Positions 1 through 9,280 are shown, numbered from the stretch's first letter. The stretch is 64,000 bases of DNA from Chlorobiota bacterium (GCA_013152085.1 JAADHC010000032.1:32517-96516), one strand, 5' to 3'. Notes: generated by a model from the letters alone, not told the origin. Made by a program: numbers and translations.

Positions 1-1
1 A

Positions 2-895
2 AAATCAGGGAGTGGACTCAGCAGTACAGAAACATTAACCGTTACCGTTAAGAATTTCGGGAACTCGACGATCACGGATATTCCTGTTGGATTTATCCTC
101 GATCAGGAGCCTGTAGTAAAAGACACACTCCGTACTACGTTAAATTCCGGCGATACGGCAACTTTTTCTTTCCAGCCTACCCTTGATCTGTCCAATATCA
201 GATCTTATCATTTAAAGGTATTTACCAATGTTTCAGGCGACCAGGTTCCGGTAAATGATACGTTACAGGTTTTGGTCATTCACGAAGGGGTTATTGATGT
301 ATCTCTTGATTCGATTCTTTCGCCGATTCCGGATTCCGTATACACCGGAACAGAAAAAATCGGCGTGCGTCTGATCAACCTTAGCAACGGGTCGGTATCA
401 GATATCCCTTTGGCTTATGTCATCAACGGCCAGCCGCCCGTACAGGAAATTGCAGACACCTTATTTAATCCCGGGGACACACTGGATTACTTCTTCCTGC
501 AAACCGCTGACATGTCCGATTCAGGAGATTATACCATTGTCATTTATTGTACCATCACCGGAGATGTGGTTACATCCAACGATACCCTCCGGGTTGTCCT
601 TTATAATAAAATCACATCCGTAGATCCGGGAGATTATATCCGGGAGATTCGTTTATATCCTAATCCGGCACGAAATGATCTTACCCTTCAAATGAACCTG
701 ACAAAACCGGTAAGTTTCAATATCCGGATCATTGACCTGTCCGGAAAAGTATGGTTTAACCGTCTTTATGAACCCCGGCAGGGAAATCTCAGGCTACAAA
801 TTACTTTACAGGGACTGGTTCCGGGCACTTATTATTTAATGATCTCCAACCCGTCAGGCAGACGTTCCTTACCGTTTATCAAAATCAGCTACTGA
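2..895 (+). CDS. T9SS-sorted secreted protein with CARDB-like repeats, 5' end outside the window
   Basis: The frame is open from base 2 and runs to the stop at 893-895, so the gene starts upstream of the window. It reads as two successive beta-rich repeats of roughly 90-100 residues, each built like a CARDB/Ig-type adhesion module (shared phrases of the type TDIPVGFILD and SDIPLAYVIN, each followed by NxGDT and VxxNDTLxV). The last ~80 residues are a type A T9SS sorting domain (RLYPNPARNDL, then LVPGTYYLMIS, then a basic tail). The protein should cross the outer membrane through T9SS and be surface-attached or released. Its catalytic or binding part lies outside the window, so the specific role is unknown. 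The next gene follows after a 177-base gap. Confidence 0.85.
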   Translation, partial: KSGSGLSSTETLTVTVKNFGNSTITDIPVGFILDQEPVVKDTLRTTLNSGDTATFSFQPTLDLSNIRSYHLKVFTNVSGDQVPVNDTLQVLVIHEGVIDVSLDSILSPIPDSVYTGTEKIGVRLINLSNGSVSDIPLAYVINGQPPVQEIADTLFNPGDTLDYFFLQTADMSDSGDYTIVIYCTITGDVVTSNDTLRVVLYNKITSVDPGDYIREIRLYPNPARNDLTLQMNLTKPVSFNIRIIDLSGKVWFNRLYEPRQGNLRLQITLQGLVPGTYYLMISNPSGRRSLPFIKISY

Positions 896-1072
896 TTTTT
901 TCCGTTCAAAACCACAATACAACAAACCGGACAATCGGCAACCTGCTCCACACCGGTATATAATGGATGATCATTTTTGAAACGACCCATGGTTTGTTAT
1001 CACGGCTAATTTTATTTTTTGCAATCAATATTTCAGGAAAAAGCGTAATTTTAATTTCAAAAAACTTTGGTT

Positions 1073-1660
1073 ATGAACGAAAGAATTCCAACCCGTAATG
1101 AAGCTTTTACGCTATTCAGACAATACAACAAATCGGAAAGCCTTACCAAACATGCCCTGGCTGTCGAGGGGGTTATGCGGTATATGGCCCGGAAATACAA
1201 TGAGGATGAGGAAAAATGGGGTATTGTCGGACTTGTCCACGACCTTGATTATGAAATGTATCCGGAACAACACTGTAAAAAATCCGAAGAGATCCTGCGG
1301 AAAGCCGGATGGCCCGAAGAATATATACGAGCCGTACTCAGCCATGGATGGGGTATCGTCACGGATGTCGAACCACTGTCACGGATGGAAAAAGTGCTGT
1401 ATGCCGTGGATGAGCTTACCGGGTTGGTTGTTACCTCAGCACTGGTACGTCCTTCGAAAAGTGTTCTGGACATGAAAGCAAAATCGGTCAGGAAAAAGTG
1501 GAAAGACAAAAGATTTGCCGCCGGTGTAAACCGCGGGGTTATCGAAAAAGGAGCTGAAATGCTTGATGTTGAACTTACCGATCTGATCACTGATACGATC
1601 ATGGGAATGCGTGAGGTTGCCGGGGAAATCGGACTGAAGGGAAATCCCATGCCCGAATAA
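1073..1660 (+). CDS. HD-domain (HDIG-type) metal-dependent hydrolase
   Basis: This 195-residue cytoplasmic protein has the HD-domain metal ligand pattern: H in LTKHALAVE, the HD pair in LVHDLDYE, and a downstream H in LSHGW. HD proteins of this size are phosphohydrolases acting on nucleotides or phosphorylated small molecules; the substrate cannot be told from sequence. I chose the ATG at 1073 rather than the in-frame TTG at 1067 because it gives the usual N-terminus. A weak promoter-like pair (TTTG at 1018-1021 and TAATTTTA at 1046-1053, 24-base spacing) lies upstream. The gene is followed after 17 bases by the Mut7-C gene and then a phosphatase, so these three may be one transcript. Confidence 0.85.
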   Translation: MNERIPTRNEAFTLFRQYNKSESLTKHALAVEGVMRYMARKYNEDEEKWGIVGLVHDLDYEMYPEQHCKKSEEILRKAGWPEEYIRAVLSHGWGIVTDVEPLSRMEKVLYAVDELTGLVVTSALVRPSKSVLDMKAKSVRKKWKDKRFAAGVNRGVIEKGAEMLDVELTDLITDTIMGMREVAGEIGLKGNPMPE

Positions 1661-1677
1661 ATCATCAAAACAGAAAG

Positions 1678-2430
1678 ATGCCGGATATTGTACATTTCAG
1701 GTTTTATGCCGAATTGAATGATTTCCTTCCGACAAAAAAGCGGAATATCAAAGAACATGCGTACCCGCTGAGAGGGAAAAATTCGGTAAAGGATGCTATC
1801 GAATCTTTTGGCATTCCGCATACCGAAGTGGATCTTATTCTGGTAAATCAAAAACCGGTGTCGTTTTCGTATCATCTTCATCCCCTGGATCAGGTTTCGG
1901 TATACCCGGTATTTGAATCTTTTGATATCCTGGGTATCAGTCATTTACGAAGCAAACCACTCCGCCACCCGGCTTTTGTACTGGATGTTCATCTCGGACG
2001 TCTGGCCAGGTGGCTCCGTACAGCAGGCTTCGACACTCTTTACCGTAATGATTACCGGGATGATGAGATCATTGATCTTTCGGTAGCGGAAAAAAGGATT
2101 GTCCTGACACGTGATATCGGCATCTTAAAAAACAGCAGGGTAACACACGGTTATTTTGTTCGCCAGATTTATCCCGGAAAACAATTCGGGGAAATTATAC
2201 AAAGATTTCATCTCTCGCGTGAGATGATCTCTTTTTCGAGGTGTATCCACTGTAATCATCCCCTGGTAAAAGTTAAAAAATCCAGCATCCTGAACCATCT
2301 GCAACCATTGACCAAAAAATACTACGATGAATTTATGCAATGTCCCCGGTGCGGAAAGATTTACTGGAAAGGTAGTCACTATCAGCGAATGAAGAAGAAA
2401 CTGGAAATGTTCGCGGATCAGACTTCATGA
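1678..2430 (+). CDS. Mut7-C RNase-domain protein with N-terminal ubiquitin-like domain
   Basis: This is a 250-residue protein. Residues ~1-85 resemble the beta-grasp (ubiquitin/ThiS-like) domain that precedes Mut7-C in many bacteria. Residues ~95-245 match Mut7-C (DUF82): the opening FVLDVHLGRLARWLRTAGFD, the acidic patch DDEII, the LTRDIGIL motif, and a C-terminal zinc ribbon with two CxxC pairs (CIHC and CPRC). Mut7-C is a PIN-fold domain predicted to cleave RNA; this is family knowledge and is not proven here. It ends one base before the next start codon, so translation is probably coupled to the phosphatase gene downstream. Confidence 0.85.
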   Translation: MPDIVHFRFYAELNDFLPTKKRNIKEHAYPLRGKNSVKDAIESFGIPHTEVDLILVNQKPVSFSYHLHPLDQVSVYPVFESFDILGISHLRSKPLRHPAFVLDVHLGRLARWLRTAGFDTLYRNDYRDDEIIDLSVAEKRIVLTRDIGILKNSRVTHGYFVRQIYPGKQFGEIIQRFHLSREMISFSRCIHCNHPLVKVKKSSILNHLQPLTKKYYDEFMQCPRCGKIYWKGSHYQRMKKKLEMFADQTS

Positions 2431-2431
2431 T

Positions 2432-3121
2432 ATGAGAACATACGTAGTCGGTGATATTCACGGGGCAGCCAAAGCCCTGGAGCAGGTACTGGGCCGTGCC
2501 GGTTTTGATCGTGATCGCGACCGTTTGATCTGTCTCGGGGATATTTGCGACGGATGGCCGGATGTTCAGGCCGCATTTAACATCCTGCTGTCGCTAAAAC
2601 ATCTTGTATATCTCCTGGGAAACCATGATTTCTGGGCGTTGCAATGGATGAAAACCGGAGCTTCTCCTCCCTTGTGGCTCCCGCAGGGAGGCAAAGCTAC
2701 GATAAAAAGTTACCATGATGTTCCTGTCCCCGAAGCACATATTGAATTATTAGCCTCTGCTTTTCCGTACTTTATCGAAGGGAACAATTGTTTTGTCCAT
2801 GGTGGTTTTGATCCCTCAAAACCCCTTAGTGAACATACGCTGGAAGAGTTGTTATGGGACCGTACGCTGGTATCCAGGGCCATGAACCTGATTGATCAGG
2901 ACAACATAAGCGCGCTGACACCCTTTAGTGAAGTATTTATCGGCCATACCCCTACACTTAACTACGGGTTCGACCGCCCTATTCATATCTTTGAACTCTG
3001 GATGATGGATACCGGTGCCGGATGGCAGGGACGGTTGAGCATGATCGATATTGCCACTTTTGATATCTACCAAAGCGATCCTGTTCCCACACTCTATCCA
3101 AAAGAACGGGGAAGGTTCTGA
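2432..3121 (+). CDS. Metallophosphatase of the PPP/ApaH-like family
   Basis: A 229-residue calcineurin-like phosphoesterase. The dinuclear metal site is visible: GDIHG (residues ~8-12), GDICDGWPD in place of the usual GDxxDRGP, GNHDFW (~63-68), and later histidines in FVHGGF and IGHTP. Relatives include bacterial serine/threonine phosphatases and diadenosine tetraphosphatase; the missing arginine in the second motif makes the substrate uncertain. The start lies one base after the stop of the Mut7-C gene. The convergent isomerase gene ends 20 bases downstream. Confidence 0.88.
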   Translation: MRTYVVGDIHGAAKALEQVLGRAGFDRDRDRLICLGDICDGWPDVQAAFNILLSLKHLVYLLGNHDFWALQWMKTGASPPLWLPQGGKATIKSYHDVPVPEAHIELLASAFPYFIEGNNCFVHGGFDPSKPLSEHTLEELLWDRTLVSRAMNLIDQDNISALTPFSEVFIGHTPTLNYGFDRPIHIFELWMMDTGAGWQGRLSMIDIATFDIYQSDPVPTLYPKERGRF

Positions 3122-3141
3122 CCCGGTATGTAACACTATAA

Positions 3142-4107
3142 TTAACTTACCGCTGCACCGGCTTTTTCCAGAAGCGCTTTCGTTGCCCTGATCCCGTCAT
3201 ATTCACTGAGTTTATCACCTTCATATTCGATACCAATATAATCGGTATAACCGGCATCTTTGACAATCTGGAGCATTTTATAATAATCGGTTTCGGTTTC
3301 GTTGCCGTTCTTATCAAAGTTATGTGATTTGGCACTGACCCCTCTGGCCCAGGGCATCATCTCCTTAACACCCTGATAACGGTCGTAGGTTTCAGTTTCA
3401 CTGATCCTGAAGTTTCCGAAATCCGGTAGTGTACCGATTCTGGGATGATCAACCATTTTCATGACACCGGTAAGCCATTTTCCATTACTGGAGATACCGC
3501 CATGGTTCTCAACGATGATATTGATGTCGTACTTATCGCCATACTCACAAAGTTTCCTCAGGCCATCAGCGGCCAGTTTCATTTGCTCTTCCCAGGTACC
3601 TTCACTGCGGGCATTTACCCGGATACACCGGCAACCGAGAAATTTGGCAGCTTCTACCCATTTATAATGGTTTTCAACAGCCTGTTCCCGTTTTTCGGTA
3701 TCAGGATCACCCAGATTACCTTCGGCATCACACATGATCAGGTTACTATATACCCCTTCATCATCGCACCGTTTTTTAAGTTCTCCGAGGTAAGTTTCAT
3801 CACGGGCTTTGGAAAAATAGAAAGTATTTACATACTCTACGGCATTGATACCGAAATCCCGGCGGGCAACGATAGGAAAATCCAGCGGATCTTTTGTGCC
3901 CTGCAGGATGGCATCCGGATCGGTTTGGAGCAATTCCCAGCGGATCGGATCACCAAAGTAGGTTCTGTGAAGTGACCATTGGGCCAGGGAAATCTTAAAA
4001 AACAGTTTCGGAGAGGTAGTACATGACTTCAGTATGGATGGGGCCAGTCCTGCTCCGGCGCCTGCAATAGCCATATTACGGACAAAAGTTCTTCGGGTTT
4101 GTGTCAT
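3142..4107 (-). CDS. Tat-exported sugar isomerase/epimerase (xylose isomerase-like TIM barrel)
   Basis: A 321-residue AP-endonuclease-2/xylose-isomerase-type TIM barrel. The N-terminus has a twin-arginine signal (TRRTFVRN, then an alanine/glycine-rich stretch, then a possible lipobox ending ILKSC), so it acts in the periplasm, perhaps lipid-anchored. Conserved metal-binding strands are visible: IIVENHGG around residue 200, PDFGNF, a later histidine in SAKSHNFD, and IGIEYEG near the end. Enzymes of this fold isomerise or eliminate keto-sugars. Here it is the third gene of a minus-strand set after a Gfo/Idh/MocA oxidoreductase and a DUF1080 hydrolase, the same set of families as the B. thetaiotaomicron BT2156-BT2160 region (from memory). 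The exact reaction is inferred. Confidence 0.88.
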   Translation of the reverse strand: MTQTRRTFVRNMAIAGAGAGLAPSILKSCTTSPKLFFKISLAQWSLHRTYFGDPIRWELLQTDPDAILQGTKDPLDFPIVARRDFGINAVEYVNTFYFSKARDETYLGELKKRCDDEGVYSNLIMCDAEGNLGDPDTEKREQAVENHYKWVEAAKFLGCRCIRVNARSEGTWEEQMKLAADGLRKLCEYGDKYDINIIVENHGGISSNGKWLTGVMKMVDHPRIGTLPDFGNFRISETETYDRYQGVKEMMPWARGVSAKSHNFDKNGNETETDYYKMLQIVKDAGYTDYIGIEYEGDKLSEYDGIRATKALLEKAGAAVS

Positions 4108-4178
4108 CGGATTTGGTTTATGGGTTTATATTGCATGGGGATGTGCTGATCGATATCAGGTTCACTGTCAACTTAAAG

Positions 4179-4220
4179 CTTTCGTGTCCTGGAAGTAAAT
4201 CACCCACCAGAACACGAAAG
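4179..4220. repeat. Intercistronic inverted repeat (hairpin) between hydrolase and isomerase genes
   Basis: CTTTCGTGT at 4179-4187 pairs perfectly with ACACGAAAG at 4212-4220, and CTGG at 4189-4192 pairs with CCAG at 4207-4210. This gives a 13-pair stem with one mismatch and a 14-base loop. It sits in the 165-base gap between the DUF1080 gene and the isomerase gene on the minus strand and has no following T-run. It could be an mRNA processing or stability element or a weak attenuator. Confidence 0.6.
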
Positions 4221-4272
4221 CATCAGGTTTTACAAAGGAGTGGTAAAATCAGCACGCTCAAAGGCGTAATGT

Positions 4273-5064
4273 TTACATCTCCTTGATTTTGATATTGCGG
4301 TACCAGACATCATCGCCATGATCCTGCAACCCGATATATCCTTTTTGTGCTACCTTGGCCCAGTCAGGATTATAACTCGGGAATTTACTGTGTGCCACCA
4401 GGGTATCCCATTCGGGTGTCCAGAGATGGTATTCAACGACGGTTTCTCCGTTCATTTTATGAACTACCGTCCCTTTGTAAACGATGATTTCCACCTTGTT
4501 CCATTCTCCGGCAGGTTTGGCATTTTGCGGTTTTGCCGGGATCAGGTCATACAGCGATCCTGCCTGGCGGTCACCGTCTTTTCCCAACTTGGCATCAGGA
4601 TGACGCTCGTTATCAAGAACCTGCATCTCGGGAGCCGTCTGCCAGATTTCAGGTTTCGTTTCCTGAGCCAGATAGAAAATACCGGAGTTTCCACCCTCGG
4701 AAATTTTCCATTCCAGTTTGAGGTCAAAATTCTGGAATTGTTTGTCATAGACGATATCACCGCCTTCTTCACCCCCGGCTTCTCCCCGGCCGGATCCTTT
4801 GCAATGGAGGGTTCCGTCCACGACTTCCCAGCCTGCCGGAAAATGATCTTTCTTATAGCCACGCCAACCGTCGGGTGTTTTACCATCAAACAATAATACC
4901 CAGCCATCTTCTTTCTCCTGGGGGGTCAGGGTGTTCAACGGGGCAGCTTCGGTAACGGTTTCCTTTTTACTTTCTTCCGTAGTACCTTTGGTTCCGGATT
5001 TACATCCCGTCATCAGCACAAAAGCCGCAAGGGATAAGAACAACAAATACTTAGTGTATTTCAT
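4273..5064 (-). CDS. DUF1080 lipoprotein (3-keto-disaccharide hydrolase family)
   Basis: A 263-residue lipoprotein. The signal peptide ends in the lipobox LMTGC (Cys21), so it is anchored in a membrane facing the periplasm or cell surface. The DUF1080/LamG-like jelly roll starts with the family signature WVLLFDGKTPDGWRGY and continues with NFDLKLEWKISEGGNSGIFY and a final KGYIGLQDHGDDVWYRNIKI. Family members hydrolyse glycosides whose sugar has been oxidised at C3. It lies 31 bases after the oxidoreductase gene and 165 bases before the isomerase gene, all on the minus strand, which supports a joint oxidation-hydrolysis-isomerisation role. Two further DUF1080 genes occur at 15973-17417. Confidence 0.9.
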   Translation of the reverse strand: MKYTKYLLFLSLAAFVLMTGCKSGTKGTTEESKKETVTEAAPLNTLTPQEKEDGWVLLFDGKTPDGWRGYKKDHFPAGWEVVDGTLHCKGSGRGEAGGEEGGDIVYDKQFQNFDLKLEWKISEGGNSGIFYLAQETKPEIWQTAPEMQVLDNERHPDAKLGKDGDRQAGSLYDLIPAKPQNAKPAGEWNKVEIIVYKGTVVHKMNGETVVEYHLWTPEWDTLVAHSKFPSYNPDWAKVAQKGYIGLQDHGDDVWYRNIKIKEM

Positions 5065-5095
5065 AGGTTTGTTTTTTAAAAGTTAGACATTCGTA

Positions 5096-6604
5096 TTATG
5101 CAGGCATATCAGGTAACGAGAAACCATTATGGTACGTATGCTTGATATACTCTTTTGCGGCATCTTTGGCATTCATGGTAATATGTTTGGTTTCGAATTT
5201 GGGATCGCCGTCAACGACTTCGAATTTATCGGTTGTAACCACACGGATTTCATCGTGATCACCAATATTTGTAAACCGCATGTTTTTCCCATCCCAGATA
5301 AGCCAGCGTTTCAGATCCTGTAATCTGGCTGCTACAACACCCATGACAACCATTTCATTCAGTGGTCCTGAATAATCAAAGTTCGAGGAAGCCGGTATTC
5401 TGGATTCGGGACTCTCTTTGCAGGCACGTATCCAATCCTGCTCATGCGCACCATCCGACCATTTTCTGCCGGTGATTTCTTCCGGTCTTCTCAATCTTTT
5501 AGGCGGAGGATTAAACATGGCCATTTTACTGTAAGGCAGAAGTATAGGATCACGCCCGTAACAACCTGTCATCAATTTACCTTCTGTACCGATAAGGAGG
5601 GTGCCTCCATTCGAGTCCCGGCCCATAATTTCACCTTCAGGCAACTCTTCGGGACGAGGCGGCAACAGTCCGCCATCATACCAGCTCACATCAACGGCAG
5701 GCTTGTCTCCTCTTTCCGGGAAAACATAATTAACGATCTGTGCCCGCGGAGGGGATTCGGTATTGATCTGCGTAGAGCTGGCTTCCACTTTTTCAGGATA
5801 GCGGAGGTCAAGTGCCTTGAAGATCGGGTCCATGATATGGCAAGCCATATCACCCAGGGCTCCGGTACCGAAATCCCACCATCCGCGCCAGTTCCACGGA
5901 TGATAAATCGGATTGTACGGACGTGTGGGAGCCGGGCCGAGGAATAAATCCCATCTCAGGGTTTCAGGTACCGGAGGAGTATCTTTCGGCCGTTCCAGAC
6001 CCTGTGGCCAGATAGGCCGGTTGGTCCACGCATACGCTTTTGTTACATCACCAATGGCACCGGCCTGTACCCACTCGGTTACCTGGCGGATGCCCTCACC
6101 GGAATTCCCCTGGTTACCCATCTGCGTAGCTACTTTGTATTTCCGTGCAAGTTTGGTTAACAAACGAGACTCGTAAACCGAATGGGTTAAAGGTTTCTGC
6201 AAATAAACGTGCTTACCCAGCGTAATAGCATGAGAAGCAATAACAGCATGTGCATGATCCGGTGTGGCGATCATCACTGCATCGAAAGAATCTTTTATTT
6301 CATCAAACATCTTCCGCCAATCCCAAAACTTCTTAGCTTTGGGGTAATCTTTAAAGGTCTTTGCTGCATACCTCCAGTCAACATCACATAATGCGACAAT
6401 GTTTTCGGTGGAAGCATTCCGGAGATTACTGCGTCCCATCCCGCCAATCCCAATACCAGCGATATTGAGTTTATCAGAAGGAGGCGTGTGTCCGAGACCG
6501 CTAACTACATAGCTGGGGACAATAGTCAGGCCGGCAGCTGCTGCTGTCGTCTTCCCCAGGAACTCACGTCGGGACACCTTGTTTGACTCTTTTTTTGAAC
6601 TCAT
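5096..6604 (-). CDS. Tat-exported Gfo/Idh/MocA family oxidoreductase
   Basis: A 502-residue oxidoreductase with a Tat signal (SRREFLGKT plus an alanine-rich stretch). The Rossmann fold starts LNIAGIGIGGMGRSN, followed by VMIATPDHAHA and GKHVYLQKPLTHS, where QKP replaces the more common EKP catalytic motif. The C-terminal half contains WWDFGTGALGDMACHIMD, typical of exported members. These enzymes carry tightly bound NAD(P) and oxidise sugar hydroxyls; in the glycoside pathways known from gut Bacteroides the target is C3 of a glucoside. It is the first gene of a three-gene minus-strand operon and diverges from the Gfo/Idh/MocA gene at 6786. Substrate assignment is inference. Confidence 0.9.
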   Translation of the reverse strand: MSSKKESNKVSRREFLGKTTAAAAGLTIVPSYVVSGLGHTPPSDKLNIAGIGIGGMGRSNLRNASTENIVALCDVDWRYAAKTFKDYPKAKKFWDWRKMFDEIKDSFDAVMIATPDHAHAVIASHAITLGKHVYLQKPLTHSVYESRLLTKLARKYKVATQMGNQGNSGEGIRQVTEWVQAGAIGDVTKAYAWTNRPIWPQGLERPKDTPPVPETLRWDLFLGPAPTRPYNPIYHPWNWRGWWDFGTGALGDMACHIMDPIFKALDLRYPEKVEASSTQINTESPPRAQIVNYVFPERGDKPAVDVSWYDGGLLPPRPEELPEGEIMGRDSNGGTLLIGTEGKLMTGCYGRDPILLPYSKMAMFNPPPKRLRRPEEITGRKWSDGAHEQDWIRACKESPESRIPASSNFDYSGPLNEMVVMGVVAARLQDLKRWLIWDGKNMRFTNIGDHDEIRVVTTDKFEVVDGDPKFETKHITMNAKDAAKEYIKHTYHNGFSLPDMPA

Positions 6605-6713
6605 AACTAATAACGTGTTTGTGGTTAATAATAAATTGTTTCAGTATATTTTTATTAAACGGCTTTTGAGCCTATAAAATTAATAGATTTTTTGAACATT
6701 TAAAACGATTCAT

Positions 6714-6742
6714 ATTGAAATCATCAGGATTCTTTAGCTTTG
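6714..6742 (+). promoter_or_regulatory. Candidate Bacteroidota promoter for the 6786 oxidoreductase
   Basis: TAGCTTTG at 6735-6742 matches the TAnnTTTG -7 consensus exactly. ATTG at 6714-6717, close to the TTTG -33 element, lies 17 bases upstream. The start codon is at 6786, giving a short leader. The motif lies in the 181-base divergent gap. Confidence 0.6.
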
Positions 6743-6785
6743 TATGTAAATTAATCTATTATTAAAACACTAATAATGCATTATT

Positions 6786-7949
6786 ATGGACAAGGTAAAA
6801 ATCAGGATGGGCATGGTAGGTGGCGGAACAGGTTCATTTATCGGCCCGGTACACCGGATGGCAGCAGAAATGGATCATGAAATTGAGCTGGTATGCGGGG
6901 CTTTCAGCAGTAATCCGGAACGTTCAAAACTTTCAGGAGAACAGATGGGTATCGATCCGGCAAGATGTTATCCGGATTACCATACCATGATAAATACGGA
7001 AGCCTCGCTGCCTGCCGGTAAGCGAATGGATTTTATAGCGATCGTCACACCCAATCACCTGCACTTCGAACCGGCAAAACTGGCTCTCGAGAACCATTTC
7101 CATGTAATGTGCGATAAGCCACTGGCCCTGTCCCTTGACGAAGCACTTGAATTGCAACGGTTGGTTAAAGACAGCGGTTTGATTTTCGGGATAACCTATA
7201 CCTATGCCGGGTATCCGCTGGTGATGCAGGCACGTGAAATGATCCGTTCCGGAACCATTGGTAAAATACGTAAAGTGGTGGTCACCTACCTTCAGGGATG
7301 GTTAAGCCAGTATCCCGAAGGTTCCGGGCAAAAACAGGCTGTATGGCGTACGGATCCGCGTTACACCGGGAAAACCAGTACTATGGGTGACATCGGAACC
7401 CATGCCGAATTCCTGGTATCCTACCTTACCGGGTTGGAACCTGAAGCAATCTCGGCCCAGATGAATACATTGGTACCTGAACGTAAAATGGATGACGACG
7501 GAACCGTGTTAATCCGTTATCCCGGTGGTGCTGTTGCCACCCTGCTGGTCAGCCAGGTGGCTACAGGTGAGGAAAATAATGTTATTGTCCGGGTTTACGG
7601 AGAAAAAGGCGGTTTTGAATGGAACCAGATGGAACCCAATTCACTTTTTCTGAGGCAGCCTGATAAACCCATAGAGATTTACCGGACAGGTGTTACCGTC
7701 GCCGGCCTGGGCCTGGAAGATCGTGGTGGCACCCGCCTTCCTGCGGGTCACCCCGAAGGATTTATCGAAGCATTCGCCAATATCTATCATTCATTTGCCC
7801 GGAGCCTGCAGAAACTGAAATCCAACCCTTATTCCGCTGGCAACGATTTTAACTTCCCGACCATAGACGATGGCGTTAGGGGAATGAAATTCCTTGAGAA
7901 AGTGGTGGAAGCATCATCCGGTGAAAAGAAATGGATCCCATGGGAGTAA
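6786..7949 (+). CDS. Cytoplasmic Gfo/Idh/MocA family oxidoreductase
   Basis: A 387-residue protein with no signal peptide, unlike its divergent neighbour, so it should work in the cytoplasm. The Rossmann motif is GMVGGGTGSFIGPVHR. The cofactor-binding strand is FIAIVTPNHLH and the catalytic lysine motif is VMCDKPLALS. The substrate domain has GDIGTHAEFLVSYLTG. The bulky GTGSFIGPVHR insert is typical of a subfamily found beside sugar isomerases. It probably reduces or oxidises a sugar intermediate released by the exported enzymes nearby. The order (exported oxidoreductase, then cytoplasmic oxidoreductase, then exported isomerase at 8211) suggests one pathway split between two compartments; this is inference. 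Confidence 0.88.
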   Translation: MDKVKIRMGMVGGGTGSFIGPVHRMAAEMDHEIELVCGAFSSNPERSKLSGEQMGIDPARCYPDYHTMINTEASLPAGKRMDFIAIVTPNHLHFEPAKLALENHFHVMCDKPLALSLDEALELQRLVKDSGLIFGITYTYAGYPLVMQAREMIRSGTIGKIRKVVVTYLQGWLSQYPEGSGQKQAVWRTDPRYTGKTSTMGDIGTHAEFLVSYLTGLEPEAISAQMNTLVPERKMDDDGTVLIRYPGGAVATLLVSQVATGEENNVIVRVYGEKGGFEWNQMEPNSLFLRQPDKPIEIYRTGVTVAGLGLEDRGGTRLPAGHPEGFIEAFANIYHSFARSLQKLKSNPYSAGNDFNFPTIDDGVRGMKFLEKVVEASSGEKKWIPWE

Positions 7950-8210
7950 GAGAGGATGAAGTGCAAAGGCAAAAGGCAGAAGGTCGCAGGTACTGACACG
8001 AACCGCAGGGGTGTCGTCAGTGCTGAAGGCAGTTCTCGGTTTGACCTTTTTTATCCGATAAAACTTTAACGAAGGTGGGGCACCCCTCGACCTTATGTCC
8101 TGTATAACAAATCAGGAAATTGTTTACAAATAATTAACTCGTAGATATCCCCCGCGGAAAACTTCTTTTGTCTCGTCGTTCATCGTTCACCCTTCCCGTT
8201 TCAAACTTCC

Positions 8211-9059
8211 TTAGGTTGTAATACTTTTTAAATATTGATAGCTGGTCCGTATGCTGTTGATGGCGCCGACTTTAGAGGGATCATCGTTTTCCACAAAATA
8301 ATATTTCAGGCCGGCGAGTTTTTTCAGGGAAAACAATTTCGGAAAATCAATGATTCCCTGACCCACTTCCGTAAAATAATGTTTGGGCGTATTGTCCATA
8401 TCCTTGACATGCCAGAGTTCAAACCTGCCCGGATGATTTTTAAAATATTCTTCAGCCGATGCTCCGCCTTTTTTGATCCAGTACAGGTCCAATTCCATTT
8501 TCACAATTTCCGGATCGGTATTTTTAAGCAGAATATCATAGGGGACAACACCTTCCATCGGTTTAAATTCAAAGTTGTGGTTGTGGTAAGCAAAATTCAA
8601 TCCCCTGGATTTACAATAAGTACCGGTTTTGTTCATAAACTCCGCTGCACGCTTAATCCCGTCAATCGATTTGCGATATTCCCCGGCCATGGATGGATAG
8701 ACAATATAGGATAAGCCGGCTTCAAGCGCATCATCTACAATTTTTTCCAGCGGCCCCTGCTTCACATTGGTATGGCTGCTGATGAGTTTCATCCCCAGGT
8801 CTTCTATCGCATTTTTGAAAGCTTTGGGGCTCATACCATAGAATTTACCATTGCCGTAACCCGCAGCTTCAAGGTTTACATATCCGACCCCGGCCACCTT
8901 TTTAAGGGTTCCGAGCGGATCCTTTTTCATCAGGTCCCTGACGGTGTATAAAATGAGACCCGGTTGCAACCCGGGTGACCTGAATCCCATGGATGGCATA
9001 AGCATGCTTCCGGCCGTTGCGGCCCCCATGACTTTTACAAAATTTCTTCTTGTGTACAT
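8211..9059 (-). CDS. Tat-exported sugar isomerase/epimerase (TIM barrel)
   Basis: A 282-residue xylose-isomerase-like TIM barrel with a twin-arginine signal (TRRNFVKVMGAATAG). Barrel signatures include FAYHNHNFEF (metal-binding His/Glu region), VKMELDLYWIKKGG, ELWHVKDMD and YFVENDD near the C-terminus, so the metal-binding residues look complete. It belongs to a different subfamily from the isomerase at 3142. Such proteins act on keto-sugars and in some pathways catalyse the elimination step after C3 oxidation. It faces the cytoplasmic oxidoreductase convergently across a 261-base gap that contains low-complexity sequence. Confidence 0.87.
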   Translation of the reverse strand: MYTRRNFVKVMGAATAGSMLMPSMGFRSPGLQPGLILYTVRDLMKKDPLGTLKKVAGVGYVNLEAAGYGNGKFYGMSPKAFKNAIEDLGMKLISSHTNVKQGPLEKIVDDALEAGLSYIVYPSMAGEYRKSIDGIKRAAEFMNKTGTYCKSRGLNFAYHNHNFEFKPMEGVVPYDILLKNTDPEIVKMELDLYWIKKGGASAEEYFKNHPGRFELWHVKDMDNTPKHYFTEVGQGIIDFPKLFSLKKLAGLKYYFVENDDPSKVGAINSIRTSYQYLKSITT

Positions 9060-9280
9060 AATGGTTGATTTTTGGGTTTGATTATAAACTTGACCTCTAA
9101 AATTACATCTTTTTTCTCAGGTTGAGTTATTATTTACCTAATTTTTGTTTATATGTATTATATTATATATTTTAATACATATTTATAGTCAAAAGCCGTT
9201 TTCAATATTTTTTTGGGATAAATCAGGACAGGCCAAAGTCAGGATCCTCATTTTAAATTACCGTCAAATACGTTATAATA

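Noticed and set aside
4101..4286. Small plus-strand open frame between isomerase and DUF1080 genes
   Set aside because: It covers the intercistronic hairpin and has no recognisable protein features.
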